Shown here: positions 42,186 through 54,063 of the stretch, piece after piece | How the letters are laid out: each line of letters starts with the position of its first letter | How positions within the stretch are numbered: position 1 is the stretch's first letter | Assembly: GCF_038007285.1 (NCBI RefSeq) | Contig: NZ_JBBOWX010000001.1 | Location: forward strand, 3,737,501 to 3,801,500 | DNA length: 64,000 bases | Source of the DNA: Sporosarcina sp. FSL K6-3457 | GTDB lineage: Bacteria; Bacillota; Bacilli; Bacillales_A; Planococcaceae | Direction of reading: 5' to 3' | Translations under genes and position numbers: made by a program | Notes under the pieces: generated by a model | Database searches by the model: none | Told to the model about the DNA's origin: nothing | Seen by the model: the letters and a program-made list of their open reading frames with translations, nothing else

Positions 42186-42227
42186 AAGGACTGCTCAAAA
42201 AGTCAAAATGACCAGTCAGCAGTCCTT
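42186..42227 (-). terminator. Hairpin after the hybrid kinase gene
   Basis: AAGGACTGCT (42186-42195) pairs perfectly with AGCAGTCCTT (42218-42227). The following T-run on the minus strand is weak (ATGTATTT). Confidence 0.65.
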
Positions 42228-42231
42228 TGCA

Positions 42232-45200
42232 TTATTCGACTTTCGGAACACGAAACGTAACGGTAGTTCCTTCATCTAGCTTACTTATAATAGCCAATCC
42301 ACGTCCGAATTGCTGCTTTAACCGCTTATCGGTATTTAACAAACCAATCCCACGCTGCCCCTCCGTTTCATTGGTTAACAGCCTCTTTAATCTTTCTTCC
42401 GAAATTCCTACTCCATTATCCATAATTGAAATATCGACGTATTCTTGCCATTCGAAAAGTTGAAGTCGAACCGTCCCACCATCGCGGCGTTTTAACACTC
42501 CGTGATTGATGGCATTTTCTACAAGTGTCTGAATCGTCAGCGGTGGAACTTCTACATTCGGCATCTCACCAATTTCCCATTCTACATGCAATCGATCACC
42601 AAAACGCTGTTGTTCGATAAATACATACGATCGTACCAATTCAAGTTCCTTTGCTAAGGAAACCAGTGGATCCAAATTTCGGGTAGTAAAACTCGCTTGT
42701 AAATAATTTCCGAACTCGTCTAGCATTTTCGTCACTTTTGATGTATCTAACTCACTAAGCGCTGCAATCGTATTTAACGTATTGAATAGAAAATGAGGTC
42801 GGATTTGCGCTTGCAGCCAAGCCGCCTCCATTCGTACTCTTTCATGAATCGATGCTTTCAAATCCGTTAGCGCTCTCACCCTTGTGATCAATTCAAGTTT
42901 TTCTACAGGCTTTGTGACATAGTCATTCGCACCACTCATAAACCCTGTTTGAATATCCTCCAATTGACTCCGCGCAGTCAACAGCAAAATAGGCAATTCC
43001 GACAAAGTAAACCTCTCTCGAATTTTCCGCGTCAATTCATAGCCTGACATATGTGGCATCATGACATCAGAAATAACGAGATCCCATCTCTCCTTATCCA
43101 ATAAAACCAATGCCTCCTTGCCACTCGTACAGGTGACAACGTCATATTGTTCTGCCGACAAAATCTGCTCCACAATCGACAAATTAAGCGGATCATCATC
43201 TACAACTAGAAGTCGGGGTTGTCCCTTATTCACGTAAACTTTGGAATTGCTTTTCACATGCACTAATTCCACATTTTTGACTGCTTCAGGACGAGAAGCT
43301 CCCAATGCCAGTTGACGTTCCGCTATCGGAAGCGTGAAAGTAAAGGTAGACCCCTTCCCTACGATTGACGTGACGGATAGAGAGCCTCCATGCAATTGAA
43401 CTAACTGCATGCAAATACTCAACCCAAGTCCGATTCCACCCGCAATTGCAGTCATTTCAGAGTCCGCCCGCTCATAAGGCTGGAAAATATGCTTCACGGT
43501 TTCCTCATCCATTCCAATCCCCTGATCCTGCACATAAATCAAGGCCTGACCATTTCTTACTTCAGCCGAAACAATGATTTCTCCCTCAGCCGTATACTTC
43601 ACCGCGTTATGCACCAAATTGAATAGAATTTGGAATAGACGGTTTTCATCCGCCACTACCTTTGGAAACATCTCAGGAATCTTTTGGACAAATGTAATAC
43701 ATTTTCCTTCCCTCATAAAACGAAGCGTATCAAAGACACCAGCTACCACCGATGTTAGATCTACTTCCCTAACCTGTAAGCTAATTCGATTCTCGTTGAG
43801 TTTTTTGATATCCAAGAGATCATTCAGAATCATCGACATACGCCGCCCGACTGTCATGACAATCTGTAAGTTTTTCTTACTTTCTTCAGTCAGATGATCC
43901 TTCTCACTATCATAAATAGTTTGGGAAATATTCATAATTCCATGAAGCGGATTTCTTAATTCATGCGATGTATTGGCAAGAAAATCATCCTTTTGTTGGA
44001 TCTCTTTTTGCAATTTCACAGTCAATTCCTTACTTTCATCCGTCACTTGGAAAAAGCGTTTGAACCAAAATATCGCGAAAAAAATTACACCAATGATGAT
44101 GTCAAACGGATAGTAAGGAAATGAAGCGTATAATCTACTTTTAGCAGATCCCCATATAGCACTGGAAGCAATACTGGTAGTAGCAAGAAGTAAATAGATG
44201 ACTTCGGGCTTCCCCACCATCGTTACTAGTCTCAGTGTCAACAGAGGAATCAATACCGGGATAGTGAGCATAATAACTGAAAAAAGCGGAGCAATGATTA
44301 TCTTAACATCAAGCAGGACGCATACAATGTACAACGAATAAAAAGTAGTTAGTAGCTTGAATAGTAAATCTATCCCCTTTTTATGTATTGAACTTCTAAG
44401 TATAATCGGTTTACAAAATTGCATCATAAAAAACGCACTACTCGCATACGACAAGTGAAGTAGTTTTTTCCAAATCGTCCAATCAATAGATGGTAGTAAG
44501 TAAAGTAATAGTTTATCGTCATCTACAAGAACGGAAACAGTTGCAGAAATAAATGCAATAGAGAGATAAATCAACTCTCTCTTTCTACCAAATAATAAAA
44601 AGATGGCGAATGCATAAATACCATGCAGCAATAGGATCGTCGCTACCATGAATTGCATCATAAATGAGAGGTGCTGATCTTTTTGCGTCGCAGTGGATGT
44701 CCCAAATATAATCGATTTCACAATTCCACCTGAACGGCTAGATTCATAATTTGAAACTTGAATCATCAGGTCAATTTCTTTTAGCTGTCCATCCATTGTT
44801 ACTTCAAATGGACGATAATCTGGGATAGACGCTTCCTCGGTTTCAGCCACCTGCCCCATACTAGCGATGTGTTCACCATTTATAAAAATAGTCGCACTCG
44901 ACCTTATTTCTTTAAAGTTTAAGGTATACTGTTTAGCGTGTTCATCCAATAAAATACGAAGTCGATACGTTCCATATCCGTACGACGAATTTTCATCATG
45001 GGATACGCTTTTCCGCCAGTCTCCAGGAACGGTTATTTCAAATGGCTCTAGGCCTGATTGTTGAGCATCCATTTTTTGCGGGTCCACTAATTGCTCACGA
45101 TAAAAGAGCCATTCCCCATTTAGCGTGATGCTTTTATCATCCTGTAATTCCGTCCCCCTGAGATCTAAAATCCCCTTTTCTGCCAAAGGATAATCTACTG

Positions 45201-45288
45201 TAAGATTTTGATTGATCCAGAGCAAACGAAAACTGAGCAGCAGACAGGCAAACATCACGACAATGACAATCGTTTTTTTCTTACTCAT
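42232..45288 (-). CDS. Hybrid sensor with two histidine-kinase modules
   Basis: A 1018-aa membrane sensor. Order: N-terminal membrane anchor (about 7-24); extracytoplasmic jelly-roll resembling the 7TMR-DISM/galactose-binding type (about 50-190, with LNGEWLFYREQL and FINGEHIASMG); seven-helix membrane block (about 208-410); HisKA with SHELRNPLHG (His442); HATPase (about 545-655, with QDQGIGM and GGIGLGLSI); receiver with VDDD and Asp741 in ISDVMMP; then a second LytS-type kinase domain with PHFLFNTLN (His832) and ATPase VENAINHG, DNGVGI. No partner response regulator gene is adjacent. A 16-codon ORF overlaps its start. Confidence 0.94.
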   Translation of the reverse strand: MSKKKTIVIVVMFACLLLSFRLLWINQNLTVDYPLAEKGILDLRGTELQDDKSITLNGEWLFYREQLVDPQKMDAQQSGLEPFEITVPGDWRKSVSHDENSSYGYGTYRLRILLDEHAKQYTLNFKEIRSSATIFINGEHIASMGQVAETEEASIPDYRPFEVTMDGQLKEIDLMIQVSNYESSRSGGIVKSIIFGTSTATQKDQHLSFMMQFMVATILLLHGIYAFAIFLLFGRKRELIYLSIAFISATVSVLVDDDKLLLYLLPSIDWTIWKKLLHLSYASSAFFMMQFCKPIILRSSIHKKGIDLLFKLLTTFYSLYIVCVLLDVKIIIAPLFSVIMLTIPVLIPLLTLRLVTMVGKPEVIYLLLATTSIASSAIWGSAKSRLYASFPYYPFDIIIGVIFFAIFWFKRFFQVTDESKELTVKLQKEIQQKDDFLANTSHELRNPLHGIMNISQTIYDSEKDHLTEESKKNLQIVMTVGRRMSMILNDLLDIKKLNENRISLQVREVDLTSVVAGVFDTLRFMREGKCITFVQKIPEMFPKVVADENRLFQILFNLVHNAVKYTAEGEIIVSAEVRNGQALIYVQDQGIGMDEETVKHIFQPYERADSEMTAIAGGIGLGLSICMQLVQLHGGSLSVTSIVGKGSTFTFTLPIAERQLALGASRPEAVKNVELVHVKSNSKVYVNKGQPRLLVVDDDPLNLSIVEQILSAEQYDVVTCTSGKEALVLLDKERWDLVISDVMMPHMSGYELTRKIRERFTLSELPILLLTARSQLEDIQTGFMSGANDYVTKPVEKLELITRVRALTDLKASIHERVRMEAAWLQAQIRPHFLFNTLNTIAALSELDTSKVTKMLDEFGNYLQASFTTRNLDPLVSLAKELELVRSYVFIEQQRFGDRLHVEWEIGEMPNVEVPPLTIQTLVENAINHGVLKRRDGGTVRLQLFEWQEYVDISIMDNGVGISEERLKRLLTNETEGQRGIGLLNTDKRLKQQFGRGLAIISKLDEGTTVTFRVPKVE

Positions 45289-45335
45289 ACCCGTTGACTC
45301 CGCCCTTGGCGAAAGCAGGCACTTGCTTGTTGCAT
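45285..45335 (-). CDS. Short upstream ORF coupled to the hybrid kinase
   Basis: ATG 45335 with a strong GGAGGGGG site 8 nt upstream encodes 16 residues, MQQASACFRQGRSQRV. The stop TGA overlaps the kinase ATG as ATGA. The kinase also has its own weaker site (GGCGGAG) inside this ORF. This suggests coupled translation; it may be a leader peptide. Confidence 0.5.
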   Translation of the reverse strand: MQQASACFRQGRSQRV

Positions 45336-45662
45336 ACTTCTTTCCCCCTCCAGCGAATATTCAGCTACTTATCATATTTTTCTCTTCATTCGATTGTACG
45401 CTTCGCTGAATAGGTTGTACATATCTGATCCGTACTATGATTGGGATACATACTCATTCCTACGCTAATACTCACATAAATCTGATGATTCAGACATGAT
45501 ATTCTTGTTAAATAGATCCAAGATCGATTGGACATTCACTTTAATGTCACCAATACCATACTAAATGGCTCTTACAACTTTCTTAAAATCCTCCTAGATT
45601 GGGCAAAAACAAAACCAGTCGGCAAATGGCTGACTGATTTTAATTCTTACATTTCTCTCAAT
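45336..45662. other. Intergenic region icmF-kinase
   Basis: About 330 bp with no gene supported. A weak hairpin CCAGTC...GACTG lies around 45616-45640. The kinase promoter should be here but no clear match was found. Confidence 0.45.
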
Positions 45663-45703
45663 CACAAAAATCCACGGAGAGTTCGCAATCTCCGTGGATT
45701 TTA
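45663..45703 (-). terminator. Terminator of icmF
   Basis: AAAATCCACGGAGA and TCTCCGTGGATTTT form a 14-bp stem with T residues after it on the minus strand, adjoining the stop codon. Confidence 0.93.
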
Positions 45704-48700
45704 TTACATATTTCTGCGGTACTGTCCGCCAACTTCGTAAAGAGCGTTGGTAATTTGCCCGAGGCTTGCTACTTTTACGGTTTCCATTAGTTCTGCGAAA
45801 ATGTTGCCGCCTGAAACCGCTACGTCTGTTAGCTTGTTCAATGCTTCCACTGTTTGACTAGCATGTGTAGCTTGGAAAGCACGTAGGTTGGTGATTTGTG
45901 TTTCTTTTTCTTGTTGTGTTGCGCGTGCCAGCTCCATGTTATCGATATCGTCTGCAGACGGCGGGTTAGGATTCAAATAGGTATTGACACCAATAATCGG
46001 CAGTTCCCCCGTATGCTTCAGCATTTCGTAGTGCATGGATTCCTCTTGGATTTTACCACGTTGGTACTGTGTTTCCATTGAGCCAAGTACGCCGCCGCGG
46101 TCATTGAGGCGGTCGAATTCTTGGAGTACGGATTCTTCGACGAGATCCGTCAATTCTTCAATGATGAATGTCCCTTGAAGCGGGTTTTCATTTTTTGCAA
46201 GGCCAAGCTCTTTTGTAATAATCATTTGAATCGCCATTGCACGGCGAACAGATTCCTCTGTTGGCGTTGTGATGGCTTCGTCATAAGCGTTTGTATGAAG
46301 TGAGTTACAGTTATCCTGTAACGCCATTAGCGCCTGCAACGTCGTACGAATATCGTTGAAATCGATTTCCTGTGCGTGCAAACTACGCCCTGATGTTTGT
46401 ACGTGGTATTTCAACTTCTGGCTGCGTTCGTTAGCACCGTATTTATCACGCATCGTTACTGCCCAAATGCGGCGAGCGACTCGCCCAATTACCGTATATT
46501 CCGGATCAAGGCCGTTCGAGAAGAAGAACGACAAGTTCGGCGCAAAATCATCAATATTCATGCCGCGGCTTAAATAATACTCAATATAGGTGAAACCGTT
46601 TGCCAGTGTAAAAGCGAGCTGTGAAATCGGATTCGCGCCCGCTTCGGCAATATGATAACCAGAAATCGACACAGAGTAGTAATTACGGACTTGTTGGTCG
46701 ATGAAGTACTGCTGAATATCGCCCATCATGCGTAGCGCAAATTCTGTTGAGAAAATACAGGTGTTTTGACCTTGATCTTCTTTCAGTATATCTGCTTGAA
46801 CGGTCCCACGCACAACTTGTAGTGTCGCCGCACGTAGTTCTGTGAATTCTTCCATTGTCAGTGTGCGCCCTAGCGCTTCTTCCTTGATGCGAACTTGCTG
46901 ATCAATTGCCGTGTTCATGAACATCGCCAAAATAATAGGAGCTGGACCATTAATCGTCATCGATACTGATGTCGATGGTGCGCATAAATCGAAGCCTGCA
47001 TAGAGCTTTTTCATATCTTCAAGTGTACAAATACTAACGCCTGACTCCCCGACTTTGCCATAAATGTCTGGGCGCTCATCCGGGTCTTCCCCGTATAACG
47101 TAACAGAGTCGAATGCCGTCGATAAGCGTTTGGCATCGTCGTCTTTCGACAAGTAATGGAAACGACGATTCGTCCGTTCTGGTGTTCCTTCGCCAGCAAA
47201 TTGGCGTTTTGGATCTTCCCCTTCTCGTTTAAACGGGAAAACACCAGCCGTATATGGATAGGAACCAGGTACATTTTCTTTATAAACCCAACGTAGAATT
47301 TCCCCGTAATCCTTGAATTTCGGCAGGGACACTTTCGGTATTTTTAAACCAGAAAGGCTGGTAGTTGTTAAAGCTGTGCGTAGTTCTTTATCACGAATTT
47401 TCGTAATGAATTCATCTCCGGCATACGCCTCTTTTAACTGTTCCCAATTCGCCAAAATACGTTTCGATTCAGCTGTCATCTCTTCACGCACACCGTCTAC
47501 AAGTGATTGAAGCGATGCAGTAAGTGCATCATTCGGCGCTTGCTCATTGACAACTTCCATAGCCCCTTCAAGCTGGAATAGGCGACGGGCAAGCTCAACT
47601 TGTTGTTCCGATTTCTTATGATAATCGCGTACCGTGCTGGCAATTTCACGCAAGTAATGATGACGGTCATTCGGAATAATGACATTCTGTTTTTGCGTTT
47701 TGACGAATTGACCATAGGATGTTTCCCAGTCCAATCCACATTTTTCATTCAACACGGTGACAAGCGCGGCAAATAAGGCGTTCGTTCCTTTGTCATTGAA
47801 CTGGCTGGCGATTGTACCATAAACAGGCATATCGGCTATGTCTTTATCCCATAATAGATGACTGCGCTGATACTGCTTTTGCACTTGACGAAGTGCGTCT
47901 TCGGAGCCTTTTCTTTCGAATTTATTGATAACAATGAGGTCTGCGAAGTCTATCATGTCAATTTTCTCGAGTTGTGTCGGCGCACCAAATTCACTTGTCA
48001 TAACGTACATCGAAGCATCGGATACTTCTGTAATTTCCGCATCCCCTTGCCCGATTCCACTTGTTTCGACAATGATTAAATCGAAACCGACTGTTTTAAC
48101 AATATCGAGCACGTCCTTGATGGCACCGGAAAGTTCAGTTCGAGAACCGCGTGTTGCGAGGCTGCGCATGAATACACGGTTGTTAAAAATCGCATTCATG
48201 CGAATACGGTCACCTAGCAATGCACCGCCTGTTTTCTGTTTTGTCGGGTCAATCGACAGAATGGCCACTTTCTTATCGGGTAGTTCTCGTAAAAAACGTC
48301 TAATTAACTCATCCGTCAGCGAGCTTTTCCCCGCACCACCCGTACCTGTAATTCCAAGAACAGGCGTGTTTTTAGTTAGCGCACGTGCCTGTGTGATTAA
48401 CGCATTCGCCTTCGCATCATTCTGATCATATATTTCTTCTGCATACGTAATGAGGTTGGCGAGCACTTCCGGTGTTTCCGGCGTTACTGTTTCAAGTTGC
48501 CCTAGTTCATCGTCAACTTCCGTCAGAAAATCACATTCCTCCAACATACGATTAATCATACCTTGTAACCCCATCTTGCGACCGTCTTCAGGTGAGAAAA
48601 TCCAGGCAATCCCATGGTCATGTAGGTCTTTGATTTCCTTCGGAATAATAACTCCGCCGCCTCCACCGTAAATACGAATATGTGGCGCACCTTTTTCCTG

Positions 48701-48961
48701 CAATAGGTCATACATATATTTAAAGTATTCAACATGACCACCTTGGTAGGAGGAAATCGCAATGCCTTGCACGTCTTCTTGAATGGCGGCGTTGACGACT
48801 TCCTCGACAGAACGATTATGCCCCAAATGAATCACTTCAGCGCCACTGGATTGCAAAATACGACGCATAATATTGATTGACGCGTCATGGCCGTCAAAAA
48901 GACTGGATGCCGTGACGAACCGGATATGATGTTTCGGTTTATAGATCTCAACTGTAGCCAT
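45704..48961 (-). CDS. icmF: Fused isobutyryl-CoA mutase IcmF
   Basis: Adenosylcobalamin enzyme converting isobutyryl-CoA and butyryl-CoA, with its G-protein chaperone built in. B12-binding domain with LFDGHDAS (axial His25, residues 1-140); MeaB-like GTPase with GTGGAGKS (206-213) and NKFERKGS; mutase barrel with [11 protein letters not shown]. Phe588 (RQFAGE) and Gln732 (GQNT) have the 144-residue spacing of Phe598/Gln742 of Geobacillus IcmF, favouring isobutyryl-CoA over pivalyl- or methylmalonyl-CoA. ATG 48961 follows AAAAGGGGTG; 1085 aa. Last gene of the acyl-CoA block. Confidence 0.96.
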   Translation of the reverse strand: MATVEIYKPKHHIRFVTASSLFDGHDASINIMRRILQSSGAEVIHLGHNRSVEEVVNAAIQEDVQGIAISSYQGGHVEYFKYMYDLLQEKGAPHIRIYGGGGGVIIPKEIKDLHDHGIAWIFSPEDGRKMGLQGMINRMLEECDFLTEVDDELGQLETVTPETPEVLANLITYAEEIYDQNDAKANALITQARALTKNTPVLGITGTGGAGKSSLTDELIRRFLRELPDKKVAILSIDPTKQKTGGALLGDRIRMNAIFNNRVFMRSLATRGSRTELSGAIKDVLDIVKTVGFDLIIVETSGIGQGDAEITEVSDASMYVMTSEFGAPTQLEKIDMIDFADLIVINKFERKGSEDALRQVQKQYQRSHLLWDKDIADMPVYGTIASQFNDKGTNALFAALVTVLNEKCGLDWETSYGQFVKTQKQNVIIPNDRHHYLREIASTVRDYHKKSEQQVELARRLFQLEGAMEVVNEQAPNDALTASLQSLVDGVREEMTAESKRILANWEQLKEAYAGDEFITKIRDKELRTALTTTSLSGLKIPKVSLPKFKDYGEILRWVYKENVPGSYPYTAGVFPFKREGEDPKRQFAGEGTPERTNRRFHYLSKDDDAKRLSTAFDSVTLYGEDPDERPDIYGKVGESGVSICTLEDMKKLYAGFDLCAPSTSVSMTINGPAPIILAMFMNTAIDQQVRIKEEALGRTLTMEEFTELRAATLQVVRGTVQADILKEDQGQNTCIFSTEFALRMMGDIQQYFIDQQVRNYYSVSISGYHIAEAGANPISQLAFTLANGFTYIEYYLSRGMNIDDFAPNLSFFFSNGLDPEYTVIGRVARRIWAVTMRDKYGANERSQKLKYHVQTSGRSLHAQEIDFNDIRTTLQALMALQDNCNSLHTNAYDEAITTPTEESVRRAMAIQMIITKELGLAKNENPLQGTFIIEELTDLVEESVLQEFDRLNDRGGVLGSMETQYQRGKIQEESMHYEMLKHTGELPIIGVNTYLNPNPPSADDIDNMELARATQQEKETQITNLRAFQATHASQTVEALNKLTDVAVSGGNIFAELMETVKVASLGQITNALYEVGGQYRRNM

Positions 48962-48989
48962 AAAAAACACCCCTTTTTCGGTACTCTAC

Positions 48990-49613
48990 TTACTCCCCCA
49001 CAAGCCCTTTGAAAAGCTGATCCGTCTGAATACGAATATAGTCTTCAATTGTATGATTTTTTTGCAATGCCCATCTGCGGAATGCCCACATTTGTCCTTG
49101 TACAACGACATGGTGTGCCGCCAGGCTAATATCTGCTTGCGCTATACGTAAATCCCCCGATTCCACACAGGCTTGTAGCAGATTTTCAAACAGTGCAACC
49201 ATTTCCATTTCTTTTGTTATTACATATTTCAAAGCGTCCTTCGGCAATGATTTTGATTCTTGATACATGACGAGAAATTCATCGGACATATCGTCAATCA
49301 AGTGGAAGTATTGGTCAATCGCTAGACGTAGTCCATCAATCGTCCCTTCCTGAGCAGGAAGCGTAGATAGTCGATTATGCACTTCATTGTAAATACTATC
49401 GCAAACAAGATAGAGTACGTCTTCCTTCGTTCGGATATATTCATAAAGAGTCCCGATGCTAAAGCCCGCTTCCTTGGCAATTTCACGGGTTGTTGCGCGA
49501 TGAAATCCTTTTTCCTTGAACAATTTCACCGCACCTTGAATCATCTGTTCACGCCGTTTTTCGATGAGGCCTTCATCCTTAACCGATGATTTTACTTTAC
49601 GCTTCGTTTCCAT
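48990..49613 (-). CDS. TetR-family regulator
   Basis: A 207-aa repressor. N-terminal helix-turn-helix: GAVKLFKEKGFHRATTREIAKEAGFSIGTLYEYI; the C-terminal ligand domain is helical (YFHLIDDMSDEFLVMYQES). It sits within the fatty/branched-chain acyl-CoA operon between acyl-CoA dehydrogenase and icmF, so it likely senses acyl-CoA and controls these genes. Candidate operators lie before mmgA and fadF. An orthologue of B. subtilis FadR is possible but not proven. Confidence 0.9.
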   Translation of the reverse strand: METKRKVKSSVKDEGLIEKRREQMIQGAVKLFKEKGFHRATTREIAKEAGFSIGTLYEYIRTKEDVLYLVCDSIYNEVHNRLSTLPAQEGTIDGLRLAIDQYFHLIDDMSDEFLVMYQESKSLPKDALKYVITKEMEMVALFENLLQACVESGDLRIAQADISLAAHHVVVQGQMWAFRRWALQKNHTIEDYIRIQTDQLFKGLVGE

Positions 49614-49628
49614 AGCTGTTGCCCCCGA

Positions 49629-50768
49629 TCATTTTGTTAGCATACGGGAGATGACGAGGCGTTGAATTTCCTGCGTTCCTTCGTAAATTTGCGTAATTTT
49701 CGCGTCGCGCATGAAGCGTTCAACCGGATAGTCCTTCGTATAGCCGTAACCGCCGAATACTTGGACCGCATCTGTTGTCACCTTCATCGCCGTATCTCCA
49801 GCCATTAGTTTCGCCATTGCAGACTCTTTGCCATACGGTAAATTATTTGATTCCAACCAAGCTGCTTGGTATGTCAATAATCTAGATGCCTCTGTTGCTG
49901 TTGCCATATCTGCTAGTTTGAAGCCAATGCCTTGGTTGGCAGCGATTGGTTTCCCAAATTGCACGCGTTCTTTCGCGTAGTCAACAGATGCGTCAAGTGC
50001 CCCTTGTGCGATGCCGACTGCTTGTGCAGCGATACCATTACGACCACCGTCAAGTGTCTTCATGGCGATGATGAAGCCATCTCCTTCTTCACCTAGAAGG
50101 TTTTCTTTCGGTACGCGACAATTTTCGAACATAATTTCAGTCGTTGGTGATGAACGAATACCTAGTTTTCTCTCTTTTTTCCCAACTGAGAAGCCTGGGA
50201 AATCTTTTTCAACGATAAACGCGCTTGTGCCTTTATGTTTTGATTCTGGATCAGTGACTGCGAAAACGATGTATGTGTCGGCAATTCCACCGTTTGTGAT
50301 AAAGATTTTTGAACCATTCAAGACGTAATCGTCGCCGTCTAGTTTTGCGGATGTACGCATACCACCAGCGTCCGAACCAGAACTTGGCTCTGTTAAGCCA
50401 TACGCACCAATTTTTGTACCTTCTGCCATCGGACGAAGGTACTTCTGTTTTTGTTCTTCTGTGCCGTATTTAAATACCGGCCAGCCTGCTAGTGATGTGT
50501 GGGCAGAAAGTGTCACACCTGTTGAAGCGCAGACGCGTGATAGTTCTTCTACTGCGATGACGTAGGCCAGATAGTCACTGCCGATGCCGCCGTACTCTTC
50601 TGGCCAAGGAATACCTGTTAGGCCGAGTTCTGCCATCTTTTTGAAGATATCCATGTCAAAGCGTTCTTCTTCATCACGCTCTGCAGCTGTTGGTGCTACT
50701 TCGTTTTCGGCAAAGTCACGGACCATTTTGCGGATCATTTCATGCTCTTCGGATAGTTTGAAATTCAT
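49629..50768 (-). CDS. Acyl-CoA dehydrogenase (second copy)
   Basis: FAD enzyme introducing the 2,3-double bond in acyl-Co[19 protein letters not shown] and [17 protein letters not shown] bind FAD/substrate; catalytic Glu in [20 protein letters not shown]. 379 aa. Similar to the adjacent upstream dehydrogenase, so the pair probably arose by duplication. Chain-length or branch preference cannot be read from sequence. Confidence 0.94.
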   Translation of the reverse strand: MNFKLSEEHEMIRKMVRDFAENEVAPTAAERDEEERFDMDIFKKMAELGLTGIPWPEEYGGIGSDYLAYVIAVEELSRVCASTGVTLSAHTSLAGWPVFKYGTEEQKQKYLRPMAEGTKIGAYGLTEPSSGSDAGGMRTSAKLDGDDYVLNGSKIFITNGGIADTYIVFAVTDPESKHKGTSAFIVEKDFPGFSVGKKERKLGIRSSPTTEIMFENCRVPKENLLGEEGDGFIIAMKTLDGGRNGIAAQAVGIAQGALDASVDYAKERVQFGKPIAANQGIGFKLADMATATEASRLLTYQAAWLESNNLPYGKESAMAKLMAGDTAMKVTTDAVQVFGGYGYTKDYPVERFMRDAKITQIYEGTQEIQRLVISRMLTK

Positions 50769-50794
50769 GTTAGTTCCCCCTGTTTTATATGTTG

Positions 50795-51931
50795 TTATTT
50801 TATCAAATGTTTACTAATGACGATGCGTTGAATTTCGCTTGTACCTTCGTAAATTTCGGTTACTTTGGCGTCGCGGAAATAACGCTCGACTGGATAATCC
50901 TCGGTGTAGCCGTAGCCACCGAATACTTGGACTGCTTCAATGGAGCCTTCAACTGCTGCTTTCGATGCGAATAGTTTGGCCATGGATGCTTCTTTTCCGC
51001 AAGGTAGTCCCTCTGAGCGTAGCTGTGCTGCACGGTACACGAGCAATTTTGCCGCTTCGACAGCGGTTGCCATATCTGCTAATTTGAATCCTACGCCTTG
51101 CTGAGCTGCAATCGGCTTGCCGAACTGCACGCGTTCTTTCGCATAGCCCGTCGCTGCTTCCAGTGCTGCTTCTGCAATACCAAGTGCCTGTGCCGCGATA
51201 CCAATCCGGCCAACGTCCAAATTGGCCATCGCAATTTTAAACCCTTCGCCTTCTTCTCCGAGACGATTACGGGCAGGTACTGTCATATTATCAAACGATA
51301 GCTCGACTGTACGAGAGCCGTGAAGCCCCATTTTTTGTTCATCTTTGCCGATAATTAAGCCCGGCGTATCTTTATCGACAATAAAGGCTGTAATTCCGTA
51401 TGTTCCCTGTGCAGGGTCTGTAGATGCGAACACAATGTACACATCCGCTTCCCCACCGTTGGTAATGAACATTTTGGAACCGTTTAACACATAGTGATCG
51501 TCTTTTTTCACGGCTCGCGTTTTCAGTGAACCGGCATCAGACCCAGAGGATGCTTCTGTTAAACAAAATGCACCGAGATATTCTCCGCTTGCCAATCTCG
51601 GCAAATAGCGCTCTTTTTGTTCATCATTACCGAAATACATAATCGGATTCGTGCCGACCGACGTATGAACAGACAAAATAACGCCAACGACAGCACTCAC
51701 TTTTGACAGCTCGTGGATTGCGCTAATATACGACACAAAATCCATGCCTGAACCGCCATATTTTTCTGGAACCGTAATGCCCATTAAACCAAGCTGACCC
51801 ATCTTCTTCAAAATATCACGCGGAAATTCGCCCGCTTCCATTTGTGGAATGAACGGCTCAATTTCTGTCTTCGCAAAGCCGCGGACCATGTCGCGCATCA
51901 TCTGCTGTTCTTCGGTGAATGTTAAATTCAT
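50795..51931 (-). CDS. acdA: Acyl-CoA dehydrogenase (first copy)
   Basis: 378-aa FAD-dependent dehydrogenase. [35 protein letters not shown] and the catalytic Glu in [17 protein letters not shown]. The AAAGGGG site precedes ATG 51931. B. subtilis acdA lies next to ywjF and rpoE, so this or its sister is the AcdA counterpart. Electrons would go through ETF to the FadF-like protein upstream. Confidence 0.93.
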   Translation of the reverse strand: MNLTFTEEQQMMRDMVRGFAKTEIEPFIPQMEAGEFPRDILKKMGQLGLMGITVPEKYGGSGMDFVSYISAIHELSKVSAVVGVILSVHTSVGTNPIMYFGNDEQKERYLPRLASGEYLGAFCLTEASSGSDAGSLKTRAVKKDDHYVLNGSKMFITNGGEADVYIVFASTDPAQGTYGITAFIVDKDTPGLIIGKDEQKMGLHGSRTVELSFDNMTVPARNRLGEEGEGFKIAMANLDVGRIGIAAQALGIAEAALEAATGYAKERVQFGKPIAAQQGVGFKLADMATAVEAAKLLVYRAAQLRSEGLPCGKEASMAKLFASKAAVEGSIEAVQVFGGYGYTEDYPVERYFRDAKVTEIYEGTSEIQRIVISKHLIK

Positions 51932-51944
51932 AATCGTTTCCCCT

Positions 51945-52796
51945 TTAATTGTAGACGTAGAAACCTCGACCAGACTTTTTCCCTAACCAACCTGCCTTGA
52001 CATATTTTCTAAGCAATGGACATGGGCGATATTTAGAATCGCCGAATCCTTCGTGTAATGTTTCCATAATGTATAAACAAGTATCGAGTCCGATGAAATC
52101 TGCAAGTTGCAATGGACCCATTGGATGATTCATACCTAGTTTCATGACATCATCAATCGCCTCAATCGATGCAACACCTTCATACAGTGTGTAGATGGCT
52201 TCGTTGATCATCGGCATTAGTATGCGGTTAGCGACGAATCCTGGAAAGTCATTTACTTCGACTGGTGTTTTCAACAATTTCACCGTCAGATCCTCAACTG
52301 CTTTGTAGACCTCGTCCGCTGTAGCAAGGCCACGGATAATTTCGACGAGTTTCATGACGGGTACTGGATTCATGAAATGCATACCAATGACTTTTTCTGG
52401 GCGACTTGTGGCCGCTGCGATTTCCGTAATCGGTAGAGATGACGTATTAGAGGCAAGAATTGCATGCGCTGGTACGATGCCATCGAGTTTGGCGAAAATC
52501 GACCGCTTGATGTCCATATTTTCAACAGCTGCTTCGATAACGATGTCAACATCTGATGCGTCTTGTAGGTCGAGTGACTTTGTAATGCGACCGAGAACAG
52601 CCGATTTTTCATCTTCCATCATACGACCTTTTTCAACATTACGAGCAAGATTTTTCGTGATGACCGCGATGCCTTTCGCATAGGATTCTTCCTTAATGTC
52701 GTTCAGTTTTACATCATAGCCCGCTTGTGCACACACTTGGGCGATGCCTCCACCCATTTGCCCTGCACCGATGACCATTACTTTTTTAATATCCAT
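51945..52796 (-). CDS. mmgB: 3-hydroxybutyryl-CoA dehydrogenase
   Basis: NAD(P)-dependent 3-hydroxyacyl-CoA dehydrogenase. Dinucleotide motif [38 protein letters not shown] with catalytic His; [19 protein letters not shown]. 283 aa, GGAGGAA site. Follows the thiolase by 19 bp. Confidence 0.95.
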   Translation of the reverse strand: MDIKKVMVIGAGQMGGGIAQVCAQAGYDVKLNDIKEESYAKGIAVITKNLARNVEKGRMMEDEKSAVLGRITKSLDLQDASDVDIVIEAAVENMDIKRSIFAKLDGIVPAHAILASNTSSLPITEIAAATSRPEKVIGMHFMNPVPVMKLVEIIRGLATADEVYKAVEDLTVKLLKTPVEVNDFPGFVANRILMPMINEAIYTLYEGVASIEAIDDVMKLGMNHPMGPLQLADFIGLDTCLYIMETLHEGFGDSKYRPCPLLRKYVKAGWLGKKSGRGFYVYN

Positions 52797-52815
52797 ACTG
52801 TCGATTCCTCCGACT

Positions 52816-54012
52816 TTATTCAGATTTTTCTACTTCAATCATAATTGCATCTCCTTGGCCTCCACCTGAACAAATCGCCGCAATGCCTATGCCGCCGCCG
52901 CGTCGTTTCAATTCATATGCCAATGTCAGTATAATGCGTGCTCCACTGGCACCTATCGGGTGTCCAAGCGCCACTGCCCCGCCGTTGACATTAACTTTTT
53001 CTGGATCAAGACCCGCAATTTGTACACTTGCAAGCGCGACGGCTGCAAACGCCTCGTTTATTTCAAAAAGATCGATATCTTCTAGTTTTTTTCTTGTCTT
53101 TTTCAATAGCTCGTTAATGACAAGCCCTGGTGTTTGCGGGAAGTTTTGCGGTTCAATGGCGACTTCCGCATGACCAATGATTGTTGCTAGTGGCGTTTTA
53201 CCTTCCCGCTGCGCACGCTGTTCATTCATCAACACAAGGGCACATGCCCCATCATTGACGCCTGGCGCGTTGCCAGCTGTAATCGTGCCCTCTTTGCCGA
53301 ATGCCGGACGTAATTTTGCCAGTGATTCAAGCGATGTATCACGGCGTGGTGCTTCGTCTGTATCGACTGTCAATGGGTCACCTTTACGCTGTGGAATATT
53401 AACAGCAATGATTTCTTTCGCGAATAAACCGTTATCAATAGCCTGCAATGCACGGTCATGACTGCGTAGTGACCATTCGTCCTGCGCTTCCCGTGTCAAT
53501 GACAGTTCCTCCGCTGTCGAGTTACCGTATGTGCCCATATGAACACGGTCTGATGAGAATGAACAAGAAAGTCCGTCATAGATCATGCCGTCAACGAGTT
53601 GTGTGTCACCCATTTTCAAGCCAAAACGTCCTTTTGGTAAATAGTACGGTGCATTGGACATCGATTCCATACCACCTGCGACAATGACTTCTTCGTCGCC
53701 AAGACGGATAAGCTGGTCGCCTAACGTGACGCTGCGCATACCGGATGCACATACTTTGTTAATGGTTTCCGTTTTTACAGACCATGGAAGTCCTGCCTTT
53801 GTTGCGGCTTGTCTAGACGGGATTTGTCCTTGGGCTGCCTGCAATACCGTGCCGATAATGACTTCATCAACGTCAGTTTCTTTAACACCCGCTCGGTTCA
53901 ACGCCTCTTTAATCGCAATGCCGCCAAGATCGCTTGCTGTTAGAGACTGTAATGCGCCGCCTAATTTCGCAAAAGGTGTTCGTGCCCCATCTAAAATGAC
54001 TGTTCTTGCCAT
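52816..54012 (-). CDS. mmgA: Acetyl-CoA acetyltransferase (thiolase)
   Basis: Condenses or cleaves acetoacetyl-CoA. Catalytic Cys in [12 protein letters not shown] (near 89), His in [13 protein letters not shown], and second Cys in [12 protein letters not shown]. 398 aa; CCGGAGG site. First gene of the mmgA-mmgB-acd-acd-tetR-icmF run; a FadR-like operator overlaps its promoter. Confidence 0.96.
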   Translation of the reverse strand: MARTVILDGARTPFAKLGGALQSLTASDLGGIAIKEALNRAGVKETDVDEVIIGTVLQAAQGQIPSRQAATKAGLPWSVKTETINKVCASGMRSVTLGDQLIRLGDEEVIVAGGMESMSNAPYYLPKGRFGLKMGDTQLVDGMIYDGLSCSFSSDRVHMGTYGNSTAEELSLTREAQDEWSLRSHDRALQAIDNGLFAKEIIAVNIPQRKGDPLTVDTDEAPRRDTSLESLAKLRPAFGKEGTITAGNAPGVNDGACALVLMNEQRAQREGKTPLATIIGHAEVAIEPQNFPQTPGLVINELLKKTRKKLEDIDLFEINEAFAAVALASVQIAGLDPEKVNVNGGAVALGHPIGASGARIILTLAYELKRRGGGIGIAAICSGGGQGDAIMIEVEKSE

Positions 54013-54063
54013 TGTATCGCCTCCGGACTCATTTTTGTTACCGCTTTCATTTTTAAATACAAG

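Noticed and set aside
42079-42279. Plus-strand 66-aa frame at the kinase 3' end
   Set aside because: It runs antisense into the kinase gene through its terminator and has no good binding site.
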